Assembly (NCBI RefSeq): GCF_000471625.1
Contig: NZ_AUSW01000016.1
Location: 36,075-100,074 of the forward strand
DNA from: Psychrobacter aquaticus CMS 56
Lineage (GTDB): Bacteria > Pseudomonadota > Gammaproteobacteria > Pseudomonadales > Moraxellaceae
Direction: 5' to 3'
DNA: 64,000 nt
Position 1 is the first letter of the stretch, and each line of letters opens with the position of its first letter. Shown here in pieces: positions 63,981-64,000 of this stretch. A model generated the notes under the pieces. That model saw nothing but the letters and a program-made list of their open reading frames with translations. It searched no databases and was not told the origin of the DNA. The translations under genes and the position numbers were made by a program.

Positions 63981-64000
63981 ATTATTTCTGGTTGTTATAA

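Noticed and set aside
1..64000. Prophage, CRISPR array or integrative element in the window
   Set aside because: No regularly spaced repeats, phage structural genes, integrase or attachment duplication at the tRNA-Gly gene were seen.

Overview
The window reads as chromosomal DNA of a gammaproteobacterium of the family Moraxellaceae, most likely Psychrobacter. This is inferred from protein sequence character and AT-rich spacers; I ran no database search. There is no plasmid, phage or CRISPR signal. Mobile DNA is limited to one small IS1595/IS1016-type insertion sequence, one 174-bp MITE-like element and a dispersed family of hairpin repeats.

Layout. 1-3750 (minus): a two-component system, with its sensor kinase cut by the window edge, preceded by an orphan membrane-fusion-type lipoprotein. 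4441-17157 (plus): a Pil-Chp chemosensory operon for twitching motility (pilG, pilH, pilI, pilJ, pilK-type cheR, a 2309-residue chpA, chpB, chpC), then cytochrome b561. 17990-20355 (minus): minC, minD and minE, with minC set 405 bp apart. 20453-22815 (minus): a channel-like membrane protein and an acyltransferase. 23234-30481 (plus): an OmpA-type lipoprotein, then an iron-linked cluster (imelysin, di-haem oxidoreductase, second imelysin, DUF1513) behind a perfect 9-1-9 Fur-type palindrome. 30484-32486: a metallopeptidase, a TPMT-like methyltransferase and an HD-type hydrolase. 32702-36805: peroxide defence (oxyR divergent from ahpC, then ahpF). 37063-40376: Na+/alanine symporter, GST and LysR regulator. 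40386-45372: a sulfide/persulfide module (two DUF442 proteins, a SulP transporter, a BigR-type repressor with both redox cysteines, a divergent persulfide-dioxygenase-like MBL enzyme, then a thioredoxin 2). 45505-49129 (minus): DnaJ-domain membrane protein, lipoprotein, SirB2, BolA and an M48 lipoprotein. 49561-50516: tRNA-Gly and the IS wedged between remnants of two other repeats. 50822-55926: pirin, nitroreductase, DUF962, PnuC/NadR NAD salvage and PspC. 56299-63980: glyQ/glyS, ZapA with a ZapB-like coiled coil, YgfB, ArgE and a LysE-type exporter.

Functional themes are surface motility signalling, iron, peroxide and sulfide stress handling, and cell-division placement. The most unusual items are a PilJ without a periplasmic sensor domain, a membrane-fusion protein whose coiled-coil hairpin is replaced by a low-complexity linker, a histidine kinase with a long insertion in its ATPase domain, an uncharacterised hairpin repeat family, and an IS that joins two truncated repeats. 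Most genes look intact. No unambiguous new system is visible; the repeat families and the unusual domain architectures are the best leads.
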